Origin: Sphingobacterium hungaricum
GTDB lineage: Bacteria; Bacteroidota; Bacteroidia; Sphingobacteriales; Sphingobacteriaceae
Length of the DNA stretch: 64,000 nt
Assembly: GCF_015210005.1 (NCBI RefSeq)
Contig: NZ_MU158698.1
Coordinates: 1,845,352-1,909,351, forward strand
Direction: 5' to 3'
Shown here: positions 35,464-43,263 of the stretch, in pieces
Layout: the number at the start of each line of letters is the position of its first letter
How positions within the stretch are numbered: position 1 is the first letter of the stretch
Made by a program: the position numbers and the translations under genes
Notes under the pieces: generated by a model
Seen by the model: only the letters and a program-made list of their open reading frames with translations
Database searches by the model: none
What the model was told of the DNA's origin: nothing

Positions 35464-35561
35464 ACGTGTCCACTATTTACCCATTAAATAAAAACGTGTC
35501 CAATTTTTTAATGTTTTTGGACGCGTTTTATAAACATGTCCAAAAATTGGACATGTTTATC
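35456..35561. repeat. Direct repeat with CGTGTCC motifs, downstream of fic
   Basis: Opens with the 17 bp shared with 34231-34247, taking in the last Lys codon and stop codon of fic. It carries AAACGTGTCC boxes at 35463 and 35493 and an inverted TTTGGACGCGTTT box at 35517-35529, in the same order and similar spacing as the upstream copy. It then adds a palindrome TAAACATGTCCA ... TGGACATGTTTA (35531-35559). Confidence 0.75.
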
Positions 35562-35577
35562 CTTCGAATAAATGCAT

Positions 35578-35607
35578 AAAAAAAGACCATCGAGCGATGG
35601 TCTTTTT
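35578..35607. terminator. Bidirectional terminator between fic and tig
   Basis: Stem AAAAAGACCATCG / CGATGGTCTTTTT with a very small loop; serves the minus-strand tig and the plus-strand fic. Confidence 0.88.
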
Positions 35608-35624
35608 CTTATTGTGATTGAAAA

Positions 35625-36962
35625 TTATTTATCTAATTTTTCGAATTTATCGTAATCAATTTTCTTTGATTTCAATTTCACTGTTTGTTTCAAGTTATCA
35701 AAAACTTTTAATGCTTTTGCTTCTTCAAATAAACGGTTTGCTTGTTCGCGGTCTTGCAACAATTGAACAGCATATTGATTCAACTGCTCATCAGTTGGCT
35801 CATCGTTCATGTTGTACATTTTGATTTGAGAATAAATACGCTCTTTAGCTAGGTTAACAACTTCGTCGTATTTAACTTCTAAGTTGTTGCCAGTAATGAT
35901 GCGGTTCTCGATAATCGTCCATTTCAAATTATTGATAAAATCTGCGAATCCTTCTTCTAACTCTTCGTCAGTGATTTTTGGATTTGTAGCTTTCAACCAT
36001 CTTTTTAAGAATTCGTCAGGGAATTTTACATCTACTTTTTCCATTCCAAAAGTATAAATGTCATTTCTTAATTTCTGGTCAGAATTTTGTTTGAACAGAT
36101 TTTCAACTTCTTCAGTAACTTTTTTAGTGAATTCTTCTTCAGAAGTTACTTCCCCTGCTGGGAATAGCTTATCGAAAAACTCTTGATTGATTTCAGACTC
36201 TTCCAAACGGTTGATGTTTTTGACCGTTAAGTCAAATTTGGTAACATCTAAGTTTTCAGCTTCTTCTTCAGTAATTCCTAAAATGCGAGCAAGGTCAGCA
36301 ACTTTGAATGCTTTTTTTACGTCGATTTTAACAGTGTCATCGCTTTTCAAGCCTATCAAAGATTTTTTGATTTTAGCATCTTCGATTAAATCTGTACGAA
36401 CTGAAGTTGTTTTTTCAATACCATCTTCTTTATCTTGTTTCAGCGTAGCATATAACACATCTCCTTCTTCTGAAGTTTCAGGATTTGTCATTTTGCCATA
36501 ACTGCGACGTAAGTTTTTTACACGCTCTTCTAAAGTTTTAGCATCCGCTTTGATATCGTATGCCGTAAATTCAGTTTCTGCTGAAAAAGGAACTTCAAAT
36601 TCTGGAGCAATACCAATTTCATATTTAAAATTGAATGTATCTGCATAATCCCAGTTGTATGTAGAAGCGTCAGTTTCGTTATCGATAGGCAAAGGCTGAC
36701 CTAAAACTTCTAATTTATTTTCTCCAATATAAGACGCGATTTTATCATTCACGATCTTATTGATTTCATCGAATAAGATTGATTTACCATAGGTTCTTCT
36801 GATATGACCTACAGGCACCATTCCAGGTCTGAAACCAGGTAATTTCGCTTTTTTAGCTTGATCTTTGATGATAAGATCAACTTGTGGGTTATAATCTTCA
36901 GGAGCTAAATCAACGGTGATTACCGCGTTTACGTCATCGATGTTTTGGTGTGTAATATTCAT
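35625..36962 (-). CDS. tig: Trigger factor (ribosome-associated chaperone)
   Basis: 445 residues. The N-terminal ribosome-binding domain carries LPGFRPGMVPVGHIRRTYGKSILFDEINKIVNDKI, the Bacteroidota version of the GFRxGxxP signature (about residues 41-47). Residues about 150-235 correspond to the peptidyl-prolyl isomerase region but are divergent from the FKBP consensus. The long helical C-terminal arms (about 255-430) hold nascent chains. It binds near L23 at the tunnel exit. Single gene downstream of tRNA-Leu. Confidence 0.93.
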   Translation of the reverse strand: MNITHQNIDDVNAVITVDLAPEDYNPQVDLIIKDQAKKAKLPGFRPGMVPVGHIRRTYGKSILFDEINKIVNDKIASYIGENKLEVLGQPLPIDNETDASTYNWDYADTFNFKYEIGIAPEFEVPFSAETEFTAYDIKADAKTLEERVKNLRRSYGKMTNPETSEEGDVLYATLKQDKEDGIEKTTSVRTDLIEDAKIKKSLIGLKSDDTVKIDVKKAFKVADLARILGITEEEAENLDVTKFDLTVKNINRLEESEINQEFFDKLFPAGEVTSEEEFTKKVTEEVENLFKQNSDQKLRNDIYTFGMEKVDVKFPDEFLKRWLKATNPKITDEELEEGFADFINNLKWTIIENRIITGNNLEVKYDEVVNLAKERIYSQIKMYNMNDEPTDEQLNQYAVQLLQDREQANRLFEEAKALKVFDNLKQTVKLKSKKIDYDKFEKLDK

Positions 36963-36991
36963 ACTCTCTTTTTAGTAATATCGCATTTATA

Positions 36992-37023
36992 AAAAAAAAC
37001 CTCCCGATGTTCTGTTCGGGAGG
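36992..37023 (-). terminator. Terminator of the tRNA-Leu gene
   Basis: Minus strand: CCTCCCGA, 8-nt loop, TCGGGAGG, then nine T. It lies directly after the tRNA and before tig. Confidence 0.92.
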
Positions 37024-37031
37024 AAATCAAG

Positions 37032-37113
37032 TGCGGAAGAAGGGACTCGAACCCCCACGCCTCGCGGCGCCAGATCCTAAGTCTGGTGCGGCTACCAATT
37101 ACGCCACTTCCGC
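37032..37113 (-). tRNA. tRNA-Leu (anticodon UAG)
   Basis: 82 nt, reading GCGGAAGTGGCG ... CTTCCGCA on the minus strand. The acceptor stem GCGGAAG/CTTCCGC is complete; the anticodon arm is CCAGA-CTTAGGA-TCTGG with anticodon TAG; the long variable arm CGCCGCGAGGCG is typical of class II Leu tRNA; the T arm is GGGGG-TTCGAGT-CCCTT with imperfect pairing. CCA is not encoded. Confidence 0.95.
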
Positions 37114-37135
37114 AGTTAGGATTTTTATTGAGCCA

Positions 37136-37167
37136 CAAAGATAGAAACCTTATGCATATCTTCCAAA
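37136..37167 (-). promoter_or_regulatory. Promoter of tRNA-Leu
   Basis: On the minus strand TTTG (37167-37164), 20 nt, then TATCTTTG (37143-37136): an excellent fit to the Bacteroidota sigma consensus. The predicted start lies about 15 nt before the tRNA. Confidence 0.75.
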
Positions 37168-37190
37168 ATTTTTTTTCATAAAATGTAAAT

Positions 37191-37208
37191 TACTTTTGAT
37201 TAAAAGTA
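37191..37208. repeat. Palindrome TACTTTTGATTAAAAGTA
   Basis: Perfect inverted repeat TACTTTT-gatt-AAAAGTA in the intergenic region before the CreD operon. It is similar in form to the operators at 37399 and 38360, but not identical; possibly a distant operator. Confidence 0.35.
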
Positions 37209-37398
37209 TTGTCAAGAAAAGTGTTGATATTTTATGGCTTGACAATTAGCTGTTTGTGGATTTTTGATGATTAGCGATATCATTTATTAGTCTTAATGAG
37301 CGTATCTCAAATACATTGATTGACCTTGAGTAGCCACCAATTAAAAGAAAATAATAAAAAATATCATTTTTTTCTTGGAGGATTATTTATTTATTCAT

Positions 37399-37417
37399 TA
37401 CTTTGAAAAACAAAGTA
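37399..37417. promoter_or_regulatory. Operator palindrome 1 of the CreD operon
   Basis: TACTTTGAAAAACAAAGTA, a perfect inverted repeat (7 + 5 + 7). The identical 19-mer recurs at 38360-38378, with 25 identical bases in all (37397-37421). Its left arm coincides with a -7 box, with TTG 21 nt upstream, so a bound repressor would block transcription. The likely binder is the winged-helix protein at 38041. Confidence 0.75.
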
Positions 37418-37423
37418 CTTTAT

Positions 37424-38044
37424 ATGAATCCAAACGATTTAACTAAAGAAATTCAACAGATTCGTTCCTTAATGGAGCGTTCTTCCAAATTTATTTCCAT
37501 CAGTGGACTTTCGAGTGTGCTGATTGGAACCTATGCATTAATAGGTGCGGGGATTGCTTATGTATTGGTTTATGGATTCGATAGTGAATTTTCGTATCGC
37601 GACCATTACATTACAGATAATGGCCTCTTGCTTAAATTGTTTTTGGTTGCATTGTTGGTGTTGATAGTGTCATTGGCAACAGGCATTATCATGGCTAAGC
37701 GCAAAGCGAAAAAATTAAAACAGCCGATTTGGAATGCGACTAGCAAATCTTTGCTATACGCAGTTTCTATACCCTTAATAACAGGCGGGATTTTAGCGAT
37801 GATTTTTATCTCGAAAGAATATTACATCCTTATCGCATCAACGTTGTTGGTGTTTTATGGTCTTGCTCTGTGCGCAGGTTCTGTTTTTACATTTCCTGAA
37901 ATACGCTGGTTAGGGATTTTTGAAATCATATTGGGATTGTTAGCTTTGCAGTTTCCAGGCTATGGATTGTGGTTTTGGGTTGCAGGATTTGGGTTCTTGC
38001 ATATCATTTATGGAATTATTGTACATAATAAATACGGCTCGTGA
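37424..38044 (+). CDS. Multi-pass membrane protein of the CreD operon
   Basis: 206 residues from ATG 37424 (MNPNDLTKEIQQIRSLMERSSKF). A TTG at 37403 in frame lies within the operator and is unlikely. After an amphipathic N-terminus come about six membrane segments (around residues 30-48, 70-90, 109-130, 135-155, 160-178, 182-200). I recognise no named domain, but such a protein commonly precedes a winged-helix regulator in Bacteroidota. It overlaps the regulator gene by 4 nt, so translation is coupled. Confidence 0.8.
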   Translation: MNPNDLTKEIQQIRSLMERSSKFISISGLSSVLIGTYALIGAGIAYVLVYGFDSEFSYRDHYITDNGLLLKLFLVALLVLIVSLATGIIMAKRKAKKLKQPIWNATSKSLLYAVSIPLITGGILAMIFISKEYYILIASTLLVFYGLALCAGSVFTFPEIRWLGIFEIILGLLALQFPGYGLWFWVAGFGFLHIIYGIIVHNKYGS

Positions 38045-38343
38045 GTTTAGATTTATCGTTATATGATAAGATTTTAGAGAATAGAATACGGCTACAAATT
38101 ATGGGAGTTTTGGTGGCAAATGAATCCTATGATTTTAATTCGCTGAAGGAATTGCTTGAAGCGACCGATGGCAATCTGGCTTCAAATCTGAAGACTTTGG
38201 AGAAGGAAAGCTACATTTCTGTCGAAAAGTCATTCATTGGGCGTAAGCCCAATACCAAATATTTAGTCACAAAAAAAGGCAAAAAGGCATTTGAAAACCA
38301 CATTACTTCATTAGAAAATTTAATTAAACAACAATACAAATAA
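38041..38343 (+). CDS. Winged-helix transcriptional regulator (PF13601-like)
   Basis: 100 residues from a GTG that overlaps the stop of the previous gene (GTGA). It is a compact winged helix: ILENRIRLQIMGVLVANESYDFNSLKELLEATDGNLASNLKTLEKESYISVEKSFIGRKPNTKYLVTKKGKKAFENHI. The helix DGNLASNLKTLEKE is the DNA-reading helix and the GRKPNTKY turn is the wing. It probably represses its own operon and the following creD gene through the twin operators at 37399 and 38360. No ligand pocket can be inferred. Confidence 0.88.
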   Translation: MSLDLSLYDKILENRIRLQIMGVLVANESYDFNSLKELLEATDGNLASNLKTLEKESYISVEKSFIGRKPNTKYLVTKKGKKAFENHITSLENLIKQQYK

Positions 38344-38359
38344 ATTTTTTTTACCCAAT

Positions 38360-38378
38360 TACTTTGAAAAACAAAGTA
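38360..38378. promoter_or_regulatory. Operator palindrome 2, in front of creD
   Basis: Same 19-bp TACTTTGAAAAACAAAGTA as at 37399, 18 nt before the creD ATG and 16 nt after the regulator stop. It implies an internal regulated promoter for creD. Confidence 0.75.
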
Positions 38379-38396
38379 CTTTTAATAAACAAAAAA

Positions 38397-39821
38397 ATGG
38401 AAAATAGACCACAAACATTCTTAGAATCAGTCACCAATTCGGTGTTCTTGAAATTAGCGATTATGCTAATTCTCACGCTTCTATTATTAATCCCAATGAA
38501 TTTGGTGAATGATTTGATTCGCGAGCGAAATGCTAGAAATAAAGAAGTTAGCAAAGAAATAACATCCAAATGGGGCGGGAATCAAGTCATTTCGAGTCCT
38601 GTAATTGCTATACCGTACAAAGTATTTGTTAATAAGCAATTGCCAAATGATAAGAACGAATATTATACAGTCGTTGAAGAAGATAAGGAGTGGATTTTTC
38701 TTTTGCCTGACCATGTGCAGATAAAAAGCCATGTCAATCCTGATATGCGAAAAAGAGGGATTTATGAATCGGTTGTCTACACTTCGGATATCAAATTAAC
38801 CGGCGATTTCCCCGAAATTGATTTAAGCAAACTGAAAATCAAACATGATAACATCGACTGGGGAAATGCAAAAATGGTTTTCGGTATTACCGACTTGAAA
38901 GGACTTTCGGAATCTCCAGAAGTTCAGTACGGAACAGATTCATTTGTTATGAATACCAATCTATCGGAATTAAATTTATTTGAAAGTAACCTAATCACCG
39001 ATTTGGCACTGACCGATGCGTCGAGTACAAAGAAAAGCTTTTCGATTGACCTGAAAATTAGAGGTTCGCAATCGTTGAATTTCTTTCCTTTAGCAAATCA
39101 AACAACAATTCAAGTCGATGGAAAATGGAATCACCCAAGTTTTAATGGTGGGTATCTTCCCGATGAACGATTGGTTGAAAAAGACACGTTTTCAGGAACT
39201 TGGAATATCCCTGTTTTCAGCCGGAAATTTTCACAGCAGTGGAATGGAAGCGCTTCGCGTTTATATGATACATTTGTCGATTCTGACCAAAATTTGACCG
39301 ATTTTCCAGAGCCAAAGACGACGACTTCAAGCTCGGTTAGTTCGAGCGATTTTGTGAGCATTGATTTTCTTCCAGATGTAGATAATTACCAAAAAACTAC
39401 ACGCGTGGCGAAATATGGAATTTTAATCATTTTGTTAACCTTCGTGTCGTTATTGTTCACGGAACTCTTGAAAAAACAACGCATTCATTTAATTCAATAT
39501 GTTTTAATCGGCGCAGCCATGGTCTTGTTTTATTCCCTTTTATTATCGATTTCAGAACACTTAGGTTTCAACTGGGCATATGCTATCGCGGCCGTTGCAA
39601 CGGTTATATTGATTGCTTCGTTCATTGGCTCCATCACCAAAAATTCAAAAACAGCACTGGTGTTTGCCGGTATTCTTTCTGGATTCTATGGATTTATCTA
39701 CATGTTATTACAGCTTCGTGATTTTTCATTGATTGTCGGAACCATTGGTGTCTTTATTATTCTAGCTGTGTTAATGCGTTTGTCGACGAAAGTCAATTGG
39801 TATCAGTTTGAACAGAAATAA
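38397..39821 (+). CDS. creD: CreD-family inner-membrane protein
   Basis: 474 residues from ATG 38397 (MENRPQTFLESV); the in-frame TTG at 38364 lies inside the operator and is rejected. The N-terminal membrane helix (VFLKLAIMLILTLLLLIPMNLV) is followed by the CreD signature LIRERNARNKEVSKEITSKWGGNQVISSPVIAIPY, a large periplasmic domain (about 60-345), and then several C-terminal membrane helices (about 350-470). CreD proteins are linked to envelope integrity and beta-lactam or colicin tolerance in other bacteria; the mechanism is unknown. Here it is preceded by its own operator copy. Confidence 0.88.
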   Translation: MENRPQTFLESVTNSVFLKLAIMLILTLLLLIPMNLVNDLIRERNARNKEVSKEITSKWGGNQVISSPVIAIPYKVFVNKQLPNDKNEYYTVVEEDKEWIFLLPDHVQIKSHVNPDMRKRGIYESVVYTSDIKLTGDFPEIDLSKLKIKHDNIDWGNAKMVFGITDLKGLSESPEVQYGTDSFVMNTNLSELNLFESNLITDLALTDASSTKKSFSIDLKIRGSQSLNFFPLANQTTIQVDGKWNHPSFNGGYLPDERLVEKDTFSGTWNIPVFSRKFSQQWNGSASRLYDTFVDSDQNLTDFPEPKTTTSSSVSSSDFVSIDFLPDVDNYQKTTRVAKYGILIILLTFVSLLFTELLKKQRIHLIQYVLIGAAMVLFYSLLLSISEHLGFNWAYAIAAVATVILIASFIGSITKNSKTALVFAGILSGFYGFIYMLLQLRDFSLIVGTIGVFIILAVLMRLSTKVNWYQFEQK

Positions 39822-39829
39822 TAAATAGG

Positions 39830-39904
39830 ATGATGGTGATGAGAAGGTCGTTGATTTTTTGCTTGATTTATTTAACCGCAATCTGGATAATCTGGAGGGC
39901 TTAA
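39830..39904 (+). CDS. Possible small membrane protein, 24 residues
   Basis: ATG 8 nt after the creD stop opens MMVMRRSLIFCLIYLTAIWI and four more residues (IWRA), then TAA. It has the shape of a small single-pass membrane peptide: two Arg, then about 16 hydrophobic residues. The position directly after creD would allow cotranscription. No ribosome-binding site stands out and no homologue is known to me, so chance is quite possible. Confidence 0.25.
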   Translation: MMVMRRSLIFCLIYLTAIWIIWRA

Positions 39905-39955
39905 TTTTAGAATGGGATTAACTTTTGTAAATTGCACTACTTAATTTATTAATTT

Positions 39956-42040
39956 ATGAAACGAATAACCTTAGTTTCGGTAGCTATTCTAAGTAGTATG
40001 ATTAGTCATGCACAACAAAACCCCGTAATGAAAACAAACAAGAGCGTGGAATCATCCGATAGTCAACGGCCATTATCTCCTCAACAACTTTGGGAATTAG
40101 GGCGTGTTTCAGCTGAAGGCTTGAGCGCAGATGGAAAAACTCTTATTTATGGAGTGTCGAATTTTAATTTAGATGAAAATAAATCAGAGAAAAACCTGTT
40201 TTTATTATCGCTATCCGATAAGAAGGTCACCCAATTTACGCAAGACGCAGGCTCGGAATCTGTTATTCGAATCGACGCAAACGGAGATATCATCTATACC
40301 TTGAAAGGCCAGCTCTATGTGAAAAATGCGAACGGTGGAGAGGCAAAACAATTGACCAATGTGGAAGGTGGATTAGAGAATGTGAAGTTTTCGCCTGACG
40401 GAAAGCATATTTTATTCAGCAAAGCTGTATTGCTAAAAAAATACCACAGTGTGGATAAATATGCCGATTTGCCAAAATCGAATGTTTTCGTGTATGATAA
40501 TTTGGATTATCGCCATTGGGATTCATTTAATCATGGGAAATTCAACCATCCGTTTATCGCTTCGTATACTGAAGGTCAACTTGGTGAAGCCATTGATTTG
40601 TTAAAGGATGAGCCCTTCTATAGTCCTCAAGCACCTTTCGGGGGAGCTGAAGATTTTACTTGGACTCCAGACGGAAAAGCTGTTCTGTATGTCAGCAAAA
40701 AGAAATTCGGCAATGAATACGCAGTAAGTACCAACACCGATATCTATCGCTATGAGATTGCCACCGGCAAGACCACAAACCTGACAGAAGGCATGTTGGG
40801 ATATGATACAAACCCGACGTACAGTCCTGACGGAAATCGCTTAAGCTGGCTGAGCATGAAAACCGATGGATTCGAAGCGGATAAAAATGACATCATTGTT
40901 TTTGATAAATCGTCAACGCAACGATTAAATTTAACTAGCCATTGGGACGGAACAGTTGGTTCGTTTAAATGGAGTAAAGACAATCGAAAAATTTATTTTA
41001 CCGCTGCGGTAAAAGGAACGGTACAGTTATTTGCCGTCGCGGTTCCGTCGAATTTCAACTTGAAATCGTTGCCAATTATTGAGCAGATTTCCGAAGGACA
41101 ATTTGATATCACAGGAATTGTGGGCGAAACCAAAGACGGTTTGGTCGTCACTTCAACGAGCATGACTCGCGCAACTGAAGTTTATTTTTATGATTTCAAA
41201 TCCAAAAACAGAAGCCCATTAACAACTGTAAATGATAAGGCCTATGCTGGAATTATTGAGAATAAAGTGGAAGGCCGATTTACAAAAGCAACCGATGGAC
41301 AAGATTTGTTTTCGTGGATAATTTATCCGCCGAATTTTGACCCAACTAAAAAATATCCTACTTTATTGTATTGTCAAGGCGGTCCGCAATCAGCGGTTAC
41401 ACAAACCTATTCGCTTCGCTGGAATATGCAATTGATTGCTTCGCAAGGTTATATTGTTGTTGCTGTGAACCGTAGAGGAATGCCGGGTTGGGGAGTGAAA
41501 TGGAATGCAGATATTTCAAAAGATTGGGGTGGACAAGCAATTCAAGATTACCTATCTGCCATCGATGATATTTCAAAAGAGTCTTACGTGGATAAAGATA
41601 GAAGAGGAGCGGTAGGGGCGAGCTACGGCGGTTATTCTGTATTTATGCTGGCTGGTGTTCATGAAGGAAGATTCAAATCGTTTATTTCACATTGTGGATT
41701 GTTCGACATGACTTCGTGGTATGGCACGACGGAAGAATTATTCTTTGCCAACCATGATTTGGGCGGTGCTTATTGGGATTCGGCGAATAAAAAAACATAT
41801 ACTGATTTCAATCCGATAACGCACATAGACAAATGGAATACGCCAATCTTGATTTTCCAAGGCGGAAAAGATTATCGCGTTCCAATCGAACAAGGTTTGG
41901 AAGCATTTCAAGCGGCGCAGTTAAAAGGCATCAAAAGCAGATTGGTTTATTTACCGGATGAAAATCACCATGTTCTTTCAGGCCAAAATGCACAAGTTTG
42001 GCAACGTGAATTCTTCACTTGGCTGTCAGAGACTTTGTAA
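39956..42040 (+). CDS. S9-family prolyl oligopeptidase-like serine peptidase
   Basis: 694 residues with a signal peptide (to about residue 19), so periplasmic. Residues about 40-430 are the beta-propeller (SPDGKHILFSKAVLL; WTPDGKAVLYVSKKK; YSPDGNRLSWLSMK). The C-terminal alpha/beta hydrolase has Ser556 in GASYGGYSVF, Asp639 in GGKDYRVP, and His671 or His672 in PDENHHVL. It resembles the dipeptidyl/acylaminoacyl peptidases that trim peptides after proline or hydrophobic residues in Bacteroidota. Single gene followed by a terminator. Confidence 0.92.
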   Translation: MKRITLVSVAILSSMISHAQQNPVMKTNKSVESSDSQRPLSPQQLWELGRVSAEGLSADGKTLIYGVSNFNLDENKSEKNLFLLSLSDKKVTQFTQDAGSESVIRIDANGDIIYTLKGQLYVKNANGGEAKQLTNVEGGLENVKFSPDGKHILFSKAVLLKKYHSVDKYADLPKSNVFVYDNLDYRHWDSFNHGKFNHPFIASYTEGQLGEAIDLLKDEPFYSPQAPFGGAEDFTWTPDGKAVLYVSKKKFGNEYAVSTNTDIYRYEIATGKTTNLTEGMLGYDTNPTYSPDGNRLSWLSMKTDGFEADKNDIIVFDKSSTQRLNLTSHWDGTVGSFKWSKDNRKIYFTAAVKGTVQLFAVAVPSNFNLKSLPIIEQISEGQFDITGIVGETKDGLVVTSTSMTRATEVYFYDFKSKNRSPLTTVNDKAYAGIIENKVEGRFTKATDGQDLFSWIIYPPNFDPTKKYPTLLYCQGGPQSAVTQTYSLRWNMQLIASQGYIVVAVNRRGMPGWGVKWNADISKDWGGQAIQDYLSAIDDISKESYVDKDRRGAVGASYGGYSVFMLAGVHEGRFKSFISHCGLFDMTSWYGTTEELFFANHDLGGAYWDSANKKTYTDFNPITHIDKWNTPILIFQGGKDYRVPIEQGLEAFQAAQLKGIKSRLVYLPDENHHVLSGQNAQVWQREFFTWLSETL

Positions 42041-42078
42041 AGTAAAAAGTAAAAAGTAAAAGGTAAAAATTAAAAAAA
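42041..42078. repeat. AAAAAGT-rich short tandem tract
   Basis: Repeats of AAAAAGT/AAAAGGT after the S9 peptidase stop. A complementary ACTTTT/TTTTTACTT tract stands at about 42229-42253, so the region 42041-42253 could fold back. Similar tracts occur at 63313-63340 and 63838-63852. Confidence 0.5.
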
Positions 42079-42109
42079 CGCAGGGCTGATTACGGTCCTG
42101 CGTTTTTTG
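42073..42109 (+). terminator. Terminator of the S9 peptidase gene
   Basis: Stem AAAAAACGCAGG / CCTGCGTTTTTT with a 12-nt loop. Confidence 0.9.
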
Positions 42110-42161
42110 TGAGCATAGCTTCAGATGTAAATTTAACTTCAAATTTATAACTCTTAAACAT

Positions 42162-42198
42162 AAAAAAATGAAGGATTTTTAAGTCCTGCATTTTTTTA
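42162..42198 (-). terminator. Terminator of the mlaD transcript
   Basis: Stem AAAAAATG, one unpaired A, AGGA / TCCT, one mismatch, CATTTTTT; works in both directions, lies 55 nt after the mlaD stop. Confidence 0.7.
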
Positions 42199-42252
42199 TG
42201 TAAAAGCTTACTATCGCTCTATGTTTTATTATTTTTACTTTTGAATTTTTAC

Positions 42253-43200
42253 TTATTTCGTGTCTTTCTTTCCGAAGATACTCAAGCGTATATAGCGTCC
42301 TGGTCTTTCCTTCACATCTTTGATTAGGTTATCCAGACTCTCGGAAGCATTGTTCAAATTGTTGTACAATTTTTCATCATTCAGCAACAAACTAATTGAG
42401 CCGTCGCCATTGTTGATTTTATCCGTAATTGCCTGAACATCCAACATCGCTTGATTCGCGTTGTCGATAGTCGCTTTGATTTCGGTTTTCGATAAATCGT
42501 CTGATAGATTATCCAGATTCGCTAAAATGCGATTAATCTGTTTGTTGTTTTCAGAAAAGTTATTGGTGATTGATTCTAAGTTCATCATGATTTTTGATAA
42601 ACGAAGACGTTCAGAGCCGACTAGACCTTCGACATCTTTCGTGATTTTTTCAACATTGTTCAGCGAAATTGCAATACTGTGTAAACTAGTCTTGAAATCG
42701 CGCTGGAACTCATCATCAAGTGCTGTATTCACGGCGCTTAAAACAGAGTCTAATTTTTCAACAAGGTTTTCAACCTTCTTCTGCAAAGGCTCAACTTTCT
42801 CCATTAAATTCGCCTGAACATCCGACAAAAGCGGGTCTCCGCTATTGGCAATGGTCTTGCTATTCCCCAAATCAAAAACAATTGCTTTGCTACCCAATAA
42901 ATCGGCACTTACAATTCTAGCTACGGTATTGGAAGGAATATCGTACTCTTTTTTAATTCTGAATTCCGTTCGGATTTTTCCATTATCCAATAGATTCATT
43001 TTCGAAACCCGTCCGATTTGGTAACCATTAACGACCACAGGCTTCGAAACCGTTAATCCATCAACATTGTCATAATCTGTGTAATATTCTTTTTCGCTAC
43101 TGAAAACATCATTTCCTTTAAGGAAACTGTAACCAAGAAATAAGATGGCTATCGCAATAGCTGTCAGTGCGCCTACTTTCGTTTCGTTTGAAATCTTCAA
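42253..43200 (-). CDS. mlaD: MlaD/MCE-domain lipid-transport protein
   Basis: 315 residues. One N-terminal membrane helix (VGALTAIAIAILFLGYSFLKG) anchors the protein; the MCE domain follows (YYTDYDNVDGLTVSKPVVVNGYQIGRVSKMNLLDNGKIRTEFRIKKEYDIPSNTVARIVSADLLGSKAIVFDLG, about 38-110). A long helical tail (about 130-300) completes it. MCE proteins form hexameric rings that hand phospholipids between envelope membranes. The matching permease and ATPase (mlaE, mlaF) are encoded at 59968-61460, a separate locus. It lies 63 nt downstream of the amidase gene. Confidence 0.9.
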   Translation of the reverse strand: MKISNETKVGALTAIAIAILFLGYSFLKGNDVFSSEKEYYTDYDNVDGLTVSKPVVVNGYQIGRVSKMNLLDNGKIRTEFRIKKEYDIPSNTVARIVSADLLGSKAIVFDLGNSKTIANSGDPLLSDVQANLMEKVEPLQKKVENLVEKLDSVLSAVNTALDDEFQRDFKTSLHSIAISLNNVEKITKDVEGLVGSERLRLSKIMMNLESITNNFSENNKQINRILANLDNLSDDLSKTEIKATIDNANQAMLDVQAITDKINNGDGSISLLLNDEKLYNNLNNASESLDNLIKDVKERPGRYIRLSIFGKKDTK

Positions 43201-43263
43201 AATATATTCTTCTAGTTTTTTCGTGAGTGTACTATGCCTTTAACAGACAAAAGTTAAAAATGT

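Noticed and set aside
37403..38396. TTG starts at 37403 and 38364 for the membrane-protein and creD genes
   Set aside because: Both TTG codons belong to the operator palindromes and overlap the predicted promoter; ATG codons follow at 37424 and 38397.
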